Source of the DNA: Hericium rajendrae
Lineage: Eukaryota; Basidiomycota; Agaricomycetes; Russulales; Hericiaceae
Direction: 5' to 3'
DNA length: 64,000 nucleotides
Assembly (NCBI GenBank): GCA_033439255.1
Contig: CM065881.1
Span: forward strand, 2,046,001 to 2,110,000
This document shows positions 21,619 to 33,781 of the stretch, in pieces; the stretch's first letter is position 1, and every line of letters begins with the position of its first letter. The position numbers and the translations under genes are program-made. The notes beneath the pieces are model-generated. The model searched no databases. It was not told the origin of the DNA and saw only the letters and a program-made list of their open reading frames with translations.

Positions 21619-24600
21619 ATGCACAGTCTGAACGTCCCATCATCATCCGCCGGCCCCTCCAATCTAGTCTCACGAAAGCGACAACGCTCCACGTCCATGG
21701 ATTCAGCCACCTCGTCTTCCTCTCCCAAGCGGTCCGCCTCCGAGGACCCCTCCGCTTCTGCCCAACCCCCCAGCCCACATATTCAAAACATCCCCTTGTC
21801 CGACCCTTCTTCGACCGAAATCGACACCTACATGGCTACCCAGGACATGGATACCCAGGAGTCCGTCCCTACCCCGCCTTTGTCCATAGACCATCCCACT
21901 GCCACTGCGCCCGTGCCACCCGCGCAGCCCGAGCTCTCGCCGGAGGAAAAGTTCCAGCTGGTGCAGGAGAGCCGCAAGCGCGAGATGCGGGAGGGCGAGG
22001 CCTGGTACCTCGTTTCGCGCCAGTGGTTCAGGCGGTGGCAAAAGGCCATGACCGGCGAGCAGGACAAGGACGGCGCCGTGGATATCCACGATCTCGGGCC
22101 CGTCAACAACGCCCCGCTGCTCGACAGCCACGGGCAGCTCAGCAGGTCGCTCATCGAGGGCGTCGATGTCGAGTACGTCCCCGAGCACGTCTGGGAGCTC
22201 TTCAAATCCTGGTGAGCATCGATCTCCATCTGCCGCATCTCGTGCGTTTATCCTGCCCCCCAGGTACGGCGAGCCCCAGCACACCCTCCGCCGCAACGTG
22301 ATCACCCGCGGTCTCTCGCAGCAGACCTCGATCGAGCTCTATCCGCCCCGCCTCCGCGTCTTCCGTCTCGTCGACGATCCAGTTTCGGTGGAAACGAGTG
22401 GCACCACCGAGTACATCACCACCAGCTCGTCCGCGCGACGCGTGAAGGACCTGCTCCTCGATCTCGCCTCCACCATCGATCCGCTCTCCACCGAGGAATA
22501 CCGCGTCTGGCGCGTCGAGGGGGGCAACCTCAGTGGCTCCGATTACCCCCTTGGCAAGCTCATCCAGCAGACCGCCGAGATCCTGGAGCCGAGCGACAAG
22601 ACTCTCGCCGATGCCACGATCGAGTCCGATGATGCCTTTGTCGTCGAGTTTGCCAAGGAGGGCGTGTGGATCGTTGACGAGCCGAAGCGGGCCGTCATCA
22701 CGGGCAAGCTCGTGGAGGATGTGCCCCCGCCGCTGTTCAGCCAGGAGAGTGACTTCTTTAGCAAGCTCGGAAAGTCGTCTTCGTCCTCGACTGCAATGGA
22801 CAGCACATCTGTGTCTGCAAATGGCGTGCTTTCCCCCGACGTGCCTGCATCATCGGCCCTGCTTAAGCCTGCGCTGCCCTTGACCACCACCGCCCGCAAA
22901 CCCACCAATGAACCCGGGACGCTTGGTCTCGGGAACATGTGAGTTGTCCTCTCATTCTGATGAGCTTAATACTTACTTCAGGGCAAAGGGGCAACACCTG
23001 CTTCATGAACTCAGCTCTGCAGTGTCTCGCCCACACCCGCGAGCTCTCCGAGTACTTCCTGAGTACGTCTTCTCCCAGCGCTCACTGATCCTCCTCACAC
23101 CCCCTCCAGCCGGCGTTTTCCAAGAAGAACTCAACCGCGACAACCCGCTCGGCATGCAAGGCGCGATCGCCGAGTCCTTCGGCGCGCTGCTGCGCCGCAT
23201 CTGGTCCCCGACCTCCACCAGCACCTCGTACCCCCCGCGCGAGTTCAAGTCCGTGCTGCAGCGCTTCGCGCCGCAGTTCTCCGGGTACCAGCAGCAGGAC
23301 TCGCAGGAGCTCGTCGCGTTCCTGCTCGACGGGCTGCACGAGGACCTCAACCGCGTGATTAAGAAGCCGTATGTCGAGAAGCCGGACTGGGAAGGCGGAG
23401 GCGACGTCGAGCTCGTCAAGCTCGCGCAGGAGAGCTGGGAGGGGTATAAGAAGCGGAACGACAGTGTCATTGTGGATCTGTTCCAGGGGCAGTATCGGAG
23501 CACGCTCATTTGCCCGGAGTGTCAGAAGGTATGCGGCTTCGTGGTTCTGTTGGAGATGGGTATTGATGTATCTGCTTTCTGCAGGTCTCGATCACTTTTG
23601 ACCCATTCATGTACCTCACGCTCCCGCTTCCGGTGCAGAAGAAGTGGAGGCATACCATCCTCTATATTCCATGGGATCTCGACAAGCCGGCTGTCAAGGT
23701 CCCGGTCGAGATCAACCGCGATGCGTCGTTCAAAGACCTTCGCAATCTGCTCGCCCGCTGGATGGGCACGGAATCCGATAACGTATGTTTGTTCCCCCTG
23801 CCATTGATCTGCGTCTCACTCTCCATCGCAGCTCCTTACCGTCGAACTCTTCTCCAACCGTGTCTACAAGAACCTAGACGACACCTTGCTTTGCGGCGAG
23901 ATGGCCGATGGCGACGTCATCGCCTGCTATGAACTGCCAACCCATGCCCAACAGGCGCGCTCATACGCAGCGAAGAAGACAGACAATGACCCCTTCATCA
24001 TCCCCGTCTTCATGAACGAGGCCTCGCCGACAACGCGGCACTCCTTCGCGCGCAACCCGTCGCCCTTCGGCCAGCCGTTCTTCATCGCCGTCAGCCGCGA
24101 GGACGCGTGCAGCCTCGAGCGCATCCAGACGATCGTCGTCGAGCACCTGCAGCGCTGGACCGCGCACGCGCGCGACCTGTGGTCGTGGGAGGCGGGCGAC
24201 GTGTCCATGGAGGAGGTGCAGATCCCGCTCGCGACGTCGTCCGTCTTCGAGTCCATCACTGAGATCCAAGAGAACGGAGACGTCATCACCGTCGAGGAGG
24301 GCGACATCTCCGACATGAAGAGCGCCGTGCTCATGGAGGAATCGCCGGAGCGCGCCGAGCACGAGCCGCGGTGCGTCGGGCCCAAGCCCGGCGTGTTCGC
24401 GCTGCGGCTGCAGAGCAACACGAAGGACTTCGGCGCGGGCTTCGGCGGGTACGGCGCGCACGGGCAGAAGTACGAGACGTGGGAGAGCCGGCAGGACGCC
24501 GCGGGCACGGGCGCGGACGGCGCGCTGCTTCGGCCGCACGACGCGCTGTTCCTCGAGTTCGACGAGAACACCAAGGCGTACTACTTCGGCGACGACGCGT

Positions 24601-25927
24601 CGCGGTGGGAGCACGCGCGGTGGGAGGCGGGCGCGTGGGACACGTTCACGCACCCGGAGTACGAGGCCGCGCTGCGCGCGGGCGCGGCGAAGCGCGAGGC
24701 GGGGATCACGCTGCGGGACTGCCTCGATGAGTTCACGCGCGAGGAGCAGCTCGGCGAGGACGATCTGTGGTACTGCCCGCGCTGCAAGAAGCACCAGCAG
24801 GCGACGAAGAAGTTCGACGTGTGGAGCATGCCGGACGTGCTCGTCGTGCACCTCAAGCGCTTCTCGAGCTCGCGCGCGCTGCGCGACAAGATCGAGACGT
24901 TCGTCGACTTCCCGGTGCAGGGCCTCGATCTGACCGACATGGCGCAGGAGCGCCTTGTCGCGAAGGCGCTGCAGGAACAGGGCGTGGACGTGTCGGCGAT
25001 GGGGCTGGACGATCTCGACGAGCCGCTGGTGTATGATCTGTATGCGGTCGACGAGCATCTCGGCGGGCTGGGCGGCGGGCACTATCGCGCGTATGCGTAC
25101 AACCATGTCACCAACCAGTGGTATCATTTCGACGATTCGTTTGTGACGCCCGCGCGACCGGAGGCTGCGGTGGTACGTCCATCTACGAGGCATCCTTCGA
25201 ACCTTGGCTAATGCCATATTTGCAGAATGCCAACGCATACTTGTTATTTTACAAACGGCGTTCCAGCAAACCGCTCGGCGGAAAGACGTACGCGAAGATA
25301 CAAGCAGCGAGTTCGCAATCCGTCGAAGACGATGCAACCGAGACGCCGGTGTCCATCAACATCAGCAGCCAGATACCCACCCCACCCGAAGACCCGCGGC
25401 CGTCAAATCCATCGCAGCTCGGCTCGCTAGAGGATCTCACGTCCATCATCTCGAACGACAAGCTAGGCAACTGGGCGACGCCGCCGTCCGAGTCCGCCTC
25501 GCAATCGTCCTCCCCGCCGCCGCTCGATGACCAGCTCCCATCGTACATGGAGATCCAGCCCGAGGTCTCCGTCGACTTGTTTCAGACGGTGTCCCAGCAC
25601 CTCGACTTTCTGGAGCCTTCGTGGAAGGCGTCGCCCACGTCCTCGAACGAGGTCGAGCTCGACTCGGACGACGAGGGTCGTGCGGCGCGCACCACGCAAT
25701 GGGAGAACAGCAACGGGCTTGGGATGACGGGGATGGAGCCGTTAGATGCGGCCGGGCGGTGGAGGTCGAGCCAGTTCACGGAGAACTCCCGCGAGGAGGA
25801 CTACGATGCCGCAATCGCGCGATTCCAGGACGAGATGCTGAAGCCGGAGAACCTGTCGCGCACGCCGCCGCCGGGGACAAATAACGGGCTGAAGAACATC
25901 ATCGACCTGCCGCTGCCGAACCCATGA
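21619..25927 (+). CDS. Ubiquitin carboxyl-terminal hydrolase, DUSP type (Ubp12/USP15-like)
   Basis: This is a cysteine protease that removes ubiquitin from proteins. After a low-complexity Ser/Pro N-terminus, the DUSP domain starts at [17 protein letters not shown] and runs to [13 protein letters not shown] ubiquitin-like segment follows. The USP catalytic core starts at [20 protein letters not shown], with the active-site Cys codon at 22999-23001. It continues with [20 protein letters not shown] and [13 protein letters not shown]; a second zinc pair appears in [20 protein letters not shown]. The catalytic His lies in [11 protein letters not shown] and the third residue in YHFDDSFV. A large insertion splits the catalytic domain, as in Ubp12 and USP4/11/15. 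The tail (from about 25270) is Ser/Pro-rich and likely disordered. Seven exons, about 1,330 residues, all open. Confidence 0.94.
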
Positions 25928-26174
25928 GGGAAGAAAGAGAGGGAAGGATACTCGGACGCTGTGCACGCCATGGACCACGCAGCACACATACAAATGCAAT
26001 CCACTACTATTAGATGATGTGTAATCTACTGTCTTACTACTGCCTACTTCCGCATGTTTTCTGTATTTCCAGCCCACGACGTAACGAATGGCATCCCAGT
26101 TGTATTTCCCGCACTGAGCTACACTTATAACCTGACTCCGTCCGCACTTGATTTGCTTGACTAGGAACGACAGG

Positions 26175-28769
26175 ATGGCGCAGGCGATCGTACAAGCTGG
26201 GGCAACGCGTCGGGATCTGGAGACGCCTCACCTTGCACAAACGCCCACTGAGCTCATGAGCAGGCTGCCCCCAGCTCTCCTCTACCTGGCCATCTACAAC
26301 CCGACGCTCCGCCCGACTGGCCCCGTCGCTGAGGACGACGAAGATGCGGAAGAGCAGGCCCACATCCTCTTCTACACCGCGCGCGAGCGGGCCGTGTCGA
26401 GGGACAGGATGCTCAGGCAGATCGGCCTCGCCAAGGCCCTGAGCAATTTCTCAGAGTACGTATCTTTGTCCATGTAATGAGAAGCTGACATGAACGGGTA
26501 TGGTCAGGATGTTCTCGCAAGATGAGCCCTGCGAGAACGTGCACTCCCAGTCCCGCCGCATGATCATGCTACAGCCTGAGCCCGATTTCTGGATTCATGC
26601 AGTGAGTATTCCTTGCGCCTGTGACTCTTTCTATGTCCTATTTATTCAACAGGATCACTAGTGCATCGAACTCGCAAAGTCTCCCCGGAGGGTGGGGCCA
26701 CTCAAGGGCAAGAATCAGGCGAAGGGTAAATCCGCGGACAAGGGGAAGGACAAGGGAAAGGAGGTGGAGCTCGTGTACGACCATCACGATGGGTCAATAC
26801 ACGACCTTGCACTGGAGTCGCAGCTGATGAGGGGGTACGAGCAGTTTAAGGTGAGCCGCATATTATCTGAAGTTACCCTCTTCTAAGTCATTGTCCTGCA
26901 GCTCATCCACGGCTCGTTCTCTCACATCCTGCACACCCTCGGACAGCAAGCCCTGGAACTACAGCTTGAACGCTTCTTCACCGTCTGGGCATGGAGGTGG
27001 GATATAGAGCAGGATTCTGATTTTGGTTCGCATCTAGGTGCGTAGCGATCATTCATGTCCCGTACTTGCCTGACCGTCCTTATGCTGCAGGACTACCTTT
27101 ACACCCACATCATAGAGCACTAGTTCCTCTTCTAGATAGCTTTGCGTCGCTTATACCCTCGACACCCGATGCGTCGCCGTTCGCCATTATCCCTCCTTAT
27201 ATCGTGCCTTCCACGTCCTTCACGAGCTCTGGCAACCTGTCTGCCCTTCCACCTTATCTCCGCGCACGTATACCTCCACCACGCCCGCCCTCACCTCTGG
27301 TTGCGTCTCTAGACTCCATTACCCCGAGCGCAAGTTCGAACACGGACAACGGTGCTGACGGTGCCTTCGGCGGCAACGTTTTCCTCTCCTCCATGGATGT
27401 GCGCAAGTGGGGCTGGCCGGGCTACCTGACGTTCGGGAAGGGAAACGGAAAGAAGACAGAAAGCCAGGAGTCTATCGCATCGGCAGCAGCTGAGAAGCCT
27501 CCAGAGAAGGAGCTCGAGGAGTCCGTTGAGAACAAGGCCCCGGAGAACGTCCGGGAACCCGTCCAGGATGGGCACTTAAAGGTCGAAGCGATGCCCGTGC
27601 AAGTGGATGCTGAGAGCCTTCATGATGCTATATCTTCAGATTCTGTCAACGGTCTTGCGGACTCCGCACAGCAGGATGGAGAATCTGGAGATCGGTCTCC
27701 CGCTGACAAGGATAACATCTCTACGTCGGAGTCAGTGTCGAATGTTGACGATCGCTCGCCTGCGCCAGAGCAACACCAATCACCAACGGAACCTGCAGTC
27801 GATGGAGGGGATGTGGATGTCCATGCCCCGATAACAGATATACCCGTCGCATCACCTCCCTCAGCCCCTTTGCCCCTGATTCAGACCCAAACGAGTAGCA
27901 CCACCGATGCAAACGACAGCATCCCTCCTGAAATCACATACGAACCCCCTCCACCAGAGCCTTCCATTTCGCCCTCCCGATCTCCCTCATCTTCGCCCCC
28001 GGCAGTGTCATCCGAAGATCACTCGGCAGACCCTTGCCTATCTCCCGACTTCTCAAGGTTTTCCGTTTACGTAGCGCCTCGGGACGACCCACAAGCTACC
28101 ATGCAACGGAAAGTCCAATACCTTGTCGTAAGTACATCTATTGGAATCGCTCAGGTAATTCTCATGATGTTTATCGCGAAAACCTAGCACGAGCAGCTCG
28201 CACTCGCCTTTTTGGCCAGAAAGAGCCCGGCATACTCTGACGATGAGCTGCTTTCGCTTCGTCACGCCGCCTCCGAATGTCTCTCCAACCTCCAGAGTCG
28301 TCTGCACGAGGAAGAGGCGAAGGGGTAAGGATCTTCTCCACTCCACTACGGACCCGATTCTGATTGAGTTTGCAGGACGCCTGAGACATCCCTCCCATCA
28401 GCGTTGAAGATCCTTCAGCCGAAGGATAAGTACATCATCGCAACAGGCCATGGCACAACCGTCTCAAGCCCCAACTTCATATCCCGATCCGAGCATCTCT
28501 ACAACGGCGAGCAGCTGTTAAGGTCAGTCTCCCAACTCACCTCCGTGACGCTTTCGCATTTGACATGCAACCGCTCGACTGTTTGGACACATAGCAATCC
28601 CGACGTTGTCGAAGTATTCTCTCGTACGCAGGGCCCGCAGCACTGGTATATCTCGCGTCGTGAGCCGGAGGGTGCCGTATTCATGGAGGTGTCACGGAAG
28701 GAGACAAGCTTGACGGATGTGGACAACGAGCTGGCGGGAGTGATAAGGAGAAGTGGGGATGGAGGCTAG
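26175..28769 (+). CDS. CCZ1: CCZ1, subunit of the Mon1-Ccz1 Rab7 exchange factor
   Basis: Mon1-Ccz1 activates Rab7/Ypt7 on late endosomes, vacuoles and autophagosomes. The first longin domain is plain: PALLYLAIYNPTLRP, then EEQAHILFYTARERAVSRDR and LRQIGLAKALSNFSE. After an intron come CENVHSQSRRMIMLQPEPDF and WIHACIEL. Exons 3-4 have YDHHDGSIHDLALESQLMRG and LIHGSFSHILHTLGQQALEL. The middle (27300-28060) is a long Ser/Pro/Glu-rich linker. The C-terminal domain ends EPEGAVFMEVSRKETSLTDV and RRSGDGG. Eight exons, about 730 residues. The start is uncertain: an in-frame ATG also lies at 26148, and the conserved domain begins only at about residue 30. Confidence 0.88.
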
Positions 28770-28894
28770 TGTAATTATGTAGAGTATTTAGTGTGTCGGC
28801 CGTGAACATATGCATGGTTCACATTGGCCGTGGTTGCGAGTTAGGTGACTGCGAAAAATCTCTATATGGACATTTTGTCAGATCAATATCCGTG

Positions 28895-28969
28895 AGCAGC
28901 ATGGCGCAGCTGGTATAGCGCGCAGGGCCCATAACCCTGAGGTCCCTGGATCGAAACCAGGTGCTGCTA
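28895..28969 (+). tRNA. Initiator tRNA-Met (CAT), no intron
   Basis: All four arms fold. The acceptor stem AGCAGCA pairs with TGCTGCT and is followed by discriminator A. The D stem is GCGC/GCGC. The anticodon stem CAGGG/CCCTG holds loop CCCATAA with anticodon CAT. The T stem CCTGG/CCAGG holds loop ATCGAAA. The A1:U72 pair, three stacked G:C pairs below the anticodon loop, and A54/A60 in place of the usual T loop mark the eukaryotic initiator. Length is 75 nt. The first T4 run downstream is near 28991. Confidence 0.95.
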
Positions 28970-29256
28970 ATGATGCCACACTTTGGAATCATTTTACATT
29001 TTCGTTCTCCCTATTTTTTGTTCTCCCTATTTCCTTTCGGCTTCCTAATGTTGTCTAATTATTGAAATCATTCTACAAAGTTAACTGGCTGATTTGAGTG
29101 GCAAAGTAGACTTGCAGGCTGCTCAGTTGCTAAATATAGCTTTGTGTTGACGGAGCCCAAGTTGGAGCAGACAATATTGCTGACCAATGAGCAGTCACTG
29201 TCTCACCGATGCGTTTTCTCACGGATTCTCTCTGCACAACCTGCGCTCATACCACC
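28970..29256. other. Region between tRNA and ZC3H3-like gene
   Basis: Contains T-rich sequence (TATTTTTTG near 29016) that could terminate Pol III, then the likely promoter of the zinc-finger gene. No other gene seen. Confidence 0.45.
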
Positions 29257-30743
29257 ATGGCCTCCACATCTGATGCTGCTCTCAAGCTCGAAATCGCTCG
29301 CCTGACAGGTCTTATCTTTGTGCTTTCCATTTGTATCCGGTCTATCTCACCATTTCATATGCAGGTGCTATCAATCGTCACAAATCGGAACCTCAACAGC
29401 CCAAGCCTCAACCCACTAACCGTCGCTGGAACAACTACGTCAACCCATCTTACAAGCCGTCTTCAAACAAATATGTTCGTCCAGGATCCTCAGCAAGTGA
29501 AAGCATTGCACCAAGCCAGTCAAATGCACCAGTAGGTCCAGCTCCAGCTCCGGATTCCTCTGAGTCTCGCGATATCATCATTGGCGGTGTCGCTTTTGAG
29601 AAGTCACGGCGGTCTCTCGTGCGCAAAGATCGTGAGTTGCTTTGAGTTGATTTGTCAATCATTCAATCTTCCTTATATCCCACTTTTCCAGTACCTAAAT
29701 CTGCGTCGGCCCCTCCGCCTCGTCCTGCTCCTTCTCGCCCTCCCCCGGATTTTATTCGCACCAAAGCTGGTCACCTCATCAAGAGCAACAGAGTATATAA
29801 GCCAAAGCCTCCTTCTCGCTATGCCGTTAACCGGAATCGCAACATGACACTCGCAAATGGACGAAGATCATATCAGTTCGTCCGGTTACTGAAGCATCCC
29901 TCGTCTGACACGAACGATGTCCCTAGATCGCGCCGCGTCTCGTCGAAGAAATATGTCGAGAAGCCTTGCCCGCGATTCACAATGACAGGTGCGCCTCTTT
30001 CCGCTTCCATCCATTCGCACCCTAAGGTTCCCGCACTTGGTTCCCGTTCACCGCATCTTTCATCTACAGGTGCTTGCAACCGCGGCCTTACATGCCTCTA
30101 TCAGCACGATCCCAGTAAGATCGCCATCTGCTGGCCTTTCCTGCAAGGCACCTGCCCGCACTCCGCGGACACCTGCCCCCTCTCGCACGACCCGACGCCG
30201 AACCGCACGCCGCTCTGCGTGCACTTCGCCAACAACGGCCGCTGCACGCGCGAGCACTGTCCGTTCCCGCACGTGCGCGTCGGGCCGCGCACGGGCGTGT
30301 GCCGCGACTTTGCCGTGCTCGGCTACTGCGAGAAGGGGCTCGATTGCGAGCACCAGCATGTGCGCGAGTGCCCCGACTTTGCGGAGCGCGGCGTGTGCCA
30401 GACCAAGCGCTGCAAGCTGCCGCATGTCATCCGCGCGAATCGCAGCCGCCAGGCTCAGGCGCCGTCTGCTGCTACTGCCTTTGTTGATAAAGTTGGGACG
30501 AGCGCCGCCAAGGCTCCCGCCGCTGATGCTGGTAGTGCTGACTCTGCTCCCCGGTCTGATGTGCCTTCGGTAACTGCTGAGGATGCTCAGCTCGGGGATG
30601 AGTTCATCTCATTGACCTTCAATGAAAGCGAGAGCGATGAGGAAGATAGTAATGAGGAGAATAGCGAGGAGGATGCGGACGAGCATGTTGAGAACGAGGA
30701 AGAGGGTTCAGACCCCAGCCATGAAAAAGATGAGGAAGAATGA
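29257..30743 (+). CDS. CCCH zinc-finger protein with five fingers (ZC3H3-like)
   Basis: In animals ZC3H3 is needed for mRNA polyadenylation and export; the fungal role is inferred from the finger array only. The start MASTSDAALKLEIARLT is followed by an intron with clean phase. A Pro/Ser/Lys-rich N-terminus contains RPPPDFIRTKAGHLIKSNRV and YVEKPCPRFTMTGACNRG, as in ZC3H3. Five CCCH fingers run back to back: CPRFTMTGAC..CLYQH, CWPFLQGTC..CPLSH, CVHFANNGRC..CPFPH, CRDFAVLGYC..CEHQH and CPDFAERGVC..CKLPH, with spacings near CX7-8CX4-6CX3H. The C-terminus is very acidic (SESDEEDSNEENSEEDADE) and ends HEKDEEE. Five exons. The other candidate would be a CPSF30/Yth1 protein, but the N-terminal motif and adjacent fingers fit ZC3H3 better. 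Confidence 0.85.
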
Positions 30744-31116
30744 AATGATGTCTCTTTTTGCACATACCTATATGTTGTATATCTTGACTGGCACGTAGTA
30801 CATGTTTCAATAGACTTGTTCCTTGCAAAAATTCTATTTGGCTTCCCTGCAAGCTTTGAGAAGGACTTGACACTGCAACCAACTCGAGGATTGGATCTTG
30901 GATGATCATCGACCGTTCCATGTAATTTGCGCCGCGATATGAACTATATTTGGAAGTCACGGATGAGAAATCGTGCAGATTTTGTCCAAAACCACCGGGA
31001 TGACGACGTCGTCGAGTGCTTGAGCATGGGTCTGAACATCGTCAACATGTCGTGATAACTTACCAGTGTTTGACACAGTACTTGCCAATCATCTTCAGAA
31101 CACCAATCTCTTCGCT
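30744..31116. other. Intergenic, promoter of MET8
   Basis: No gene seen. An in-frame upstream ATG at 31066 would add 17 unremarkable residues to MET8. Confidence 0.45.
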
Positions 31117-31833
31117 ATGCCCAACTCAGAGCAGAGCGAGCCGCCGGCTTCGCTGCTCATCGCATGGCAGCTCAAGGACAAGCGCGTCCTCATCGTCGGG
31201 GGCGGCGACGTAGCCTCAGGACGCATCCACCACGTCCTGGTCGCCGGTGCCCACGTCACAGTCGTATCCCCCAAAGACGGCCTGCACCCCGTCACCCAGC
31301 AGCACATCGACACCTCCCCGCGCGTCACCTACCATGACCGCCCCTTCGCGCCCGAGGACCTGGCCGGCGCCGACATGGTGCTGACGGCCATCGACGACGT
31401 CGACACGTCGCGCGACATTGCAGCGCGGTGTCGCGCGCTCCGCATCCCGGTGAACGTCGCGGACGATCCGCCGTGCTGCGACTTCTTCTTTGGGTCGCAG
31501 ATCCGACAGGGCCCGTTGCAGGTTATGATTTCGACCAATGGGCGGGGCCCGAAGCTCGCGAATATCATCCGGAGAAGGATCGAGGAGAGCATCCCGGAGG
31601 GTGCAGGTGCCGCGATTGAGAGGGTTGGGGTGCTGAGGCAGCGCCTTAAGGAGCGCGCCCCGGGAGTGGGCGGCGATGTTAGCAGGCGACGGATGAAGTG
31701 GATGTCGGAGCTGTGCACGGCTTGGGAAATGGAGGATCTGGCTTCGCTTGGAGATGAGCAGATTGAACGGATGCTGGCGGAGGGTTGGGACAGCAATATC
31801 GTTCTCACCCCGGCAGAGATAGGCTTGCGGTGA
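31117..31833 (+). CDS. MET8: Siroheme synthase MET8 (precorrin-2 dehydrogenase / ferrochelatase)
   Basis: A bifunctional enzyme that oxidises precorrin-2 to sirohydrochlorin with NAD and inserts iron, giving siroheme for sulfite and nitrite reductases. From the start chosen here the protein opens MPNSEQSEPPASLLIAWQLK and goes straight into the Rossmann fold with VLIVGGGDVASGRIHHVLVA, the GGG..A NAD-binding motif. The conserved aspartate region is MVLTAIDDVDTSRDIAARCR. PVNVADDPPCCDFFFGSQIR and GPLQVMISTNGRGPKLANII follow, both diagnostic, then IRRRIEESIPEGA. It is a single exon of 238 codons, close to the length of yeast Met8. The upstream ATG at 31066 is less likely. Confidence 0.94.
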   Translation: MPNSEQSEPPASLLIAWQLKDKRVLIVGGGDVASGRIHHVLVAGAHVTVVSPKDGLHPVTQQHIDTSPRVTYHDRPFAPEDLAGADMVLTAIDDVDTSRDIAARCRALRIPVNVADDPPCCDFFFGSQIRQGPLQVMISTNGRGPKLANIIRRRIEESIPEGAGAAIERVGVLRQRLKERAPGVGGDVSRRRMKWMSELCTAWEMEDLASLGDEQIERMLAEGWDSNIVLTPAEIGLR

Positions 31834-32575
31834 TGTTCCCTTGTACAGACGAAGGTATGTAGATCCTCCCTTCAGTTCGTTGCATTCGATGCTAACTGGA
31901 CGCAGGTGCACTGATGTATGATATGAATATGTGTATAAATAACATCCACTTTTCCATTGACAGTCCTTCCACTGTCTTGCCTCGGAGATGGTTCAAAATG
32001 AAGCTATAGCTCACCCACCAATATTCCTGTTGTAAGTCACATCGACGCGACAACGTGAGTAATTAATTTCTGGCTTACTGTGTGGACCGTAAGCTAGGAT
32101 TCTCGACAGTTCCCAGATGATATTTGGAATGCCAGGGGCAGGTCCCACCTACTCCGTAGGCGACCATTGCACAAGATTAGGGATCCCTGGATGGCGTTGC
32201 TAAGAATCTTCTGGCATGCGGTTGGCAGAGCAATGAGCATCTTCAAGAAGAACCTTTTTTAAATTTGCGACAGGGAAGTATGGGGAAGTATGTATAATTA
32301 TCTCAAAATCAAGTGGGTGGATTGGTTTTTGATTGACAAGACGGCCTATAGGATGTACGTATCTGACATAAAACCAGAGTATATGCCAGATATTCGTGCT
32401 GAGGGCACTGGAGAAATCTGCGCAATATGACCTGGTCTACGACTACTCATAGCTGGCTGAGCGCCGGGACCTGGGTTCGCTTTCTCCCGAATCTCCGACG
32501 TCCAGGAACACTCGGCTTCGCTTGACGCGTGCTTCTATGTCTATCTCGACCTTTGTGTGGCGTACCATAGCCAGA
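31834..32575. other. Intergenic, no gene seen
   Basis: AT-richer than the neighbouring exons, with no open frame of note and no repeat that I can see. Confidence 0.5.
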
Positions 32576-33479
32576 ATGCATATTCAAATTGTAAGTGACC
32601 TCCATCTCGAGATTGAACGACAGAGCAGCCAGCCAGGTCATGAATTCTATCACTGCACAATTCCCGTCAATGCAGAGCACCTCGCGCTCTTGGGAGACAT
32701 AGGCTGGACAGCCGACGGTCGACTGTTTGGATGGCTCAAGGAACAGTTGAAGTCGTTCAAAACGGTCTATTTCGTGTCTGGAAATCATGGTACGCCTCAT
32801 CCTTAAAAGACCTTTGGACTAGAACCATCATTGAACCATTGACAGAGCCCTACCGTTCTTCTATTGTCTGTCTTGCCACATTTTCACACTCCTTCAATGA
32901 TTATTCATCAGCTTTCAGGACGAGTGCATTTCGAAACTTGAAGCCTTTTCCAGCGAGGTTGACAAAGACGAGTCGCTGGGCAAATTCGTATACCTCAATC
33001 GCACGCGCTACGATGTATCCCCATCCCTGACAATTCTGGGCTGCACCCTCTGGTCTGCCCTCAATCCCGCCGACCTTGACATCCTTTCATGGTCCTTGAA
33101 CGACTTTCGGCGTATTGATTCTTTCGACCCCACGACCTACGGCTCCTTGCACCATGCCGATCTCAAGTGGCTCAACGCCACAGTGTCTTCCATCGCCGCC
33201 GAAGAGCCGCACAGGAAGATCGCCATCTTCACGCACCACGCACCGACGGTTGCGGGCACGGGCGATCCGAAGTTCATCGGGGGGGCGACCAACTCTGCGT
33301 TTGCGACGGAACTGACGGGGCAGGCGTGCTGGACCGCGGGCGACATTGTGCTGTGGGCGTTTGGCCACACGCATTGGTCTTGCGATTTCGTTCGCGATGG
33401 TGTGAGGGTGTACAGCAACCAGCGTGGTTATGGCAACGGAGGCCCTGGGTACGATGCGGGAAAGGTGGTCGAATTGTGA
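32576..33479 (+). CDS. Calcineurin-like metallophosphoesterase
   Basis: A metal-dependent phosphoesterase; the substrate is unknown. The family blocks appear in order: MHIQIVSDLHLE (DxH), LALLGDIGW (GD), VYFVSGNHEP (GNHE, completed across an intron), IFTHHAPT and ALWAFGHTHWS-like GHTH near the C-terminus. Exon 1 starts at the ATG directly before the DxH strand. Two introns (from 32789 and from about 32862) keep the frame; the third exon opens DECISKLEAFSSEVDKDESL and reads through VYLNRTRYDVSPSLTILGCT to YGNGGPGYDAGKVVEL and the stop. About 260 residues. Such proteins are common in agaricomycetes and often poorly characterised. An in-frame ATG at 32522 would add 18 residues. Confidence 0.88.
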
Positions 33480-33781
33480 CGGTAAGCCTGTCTTCGTACC
33501 GTTTGAACAGTCGACTTACATTAATTATCGCATTAGATATTGATATCACTACTTTTAATGACGAAAAACCCTTGATTGAATTTAAGCTTGTCAAATGCAA
33601 TCTCTGCCGGACTTTGAAGAATTCCGCTGTCTTGTCCTCATAGTACTCCAATTCTCTCACTGATAGTAGATCGCCAGCACAATCGTTAGACACTCTGTTG
33701 CATCAGGGTAAGGTACAAATACAATCAAACCAGTCTCATCTATGTAAGCATACCAATTCTCGTATTATCCGCCCATTCTCG
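33480..33781. other. Intergenic between convergent genes
   Basis: Shared 3' flank of the phosphoesterase (+) and the F-box gene (-). Nothing else seen. Confidence 0.5.

Noticed and set aside
23961-25337. 458-codon open frame on the minus strand
   Set aside because: It is a shadow of the ubiquitin protease exon caused by strong GC bias; the plus strand has the USP motifs.
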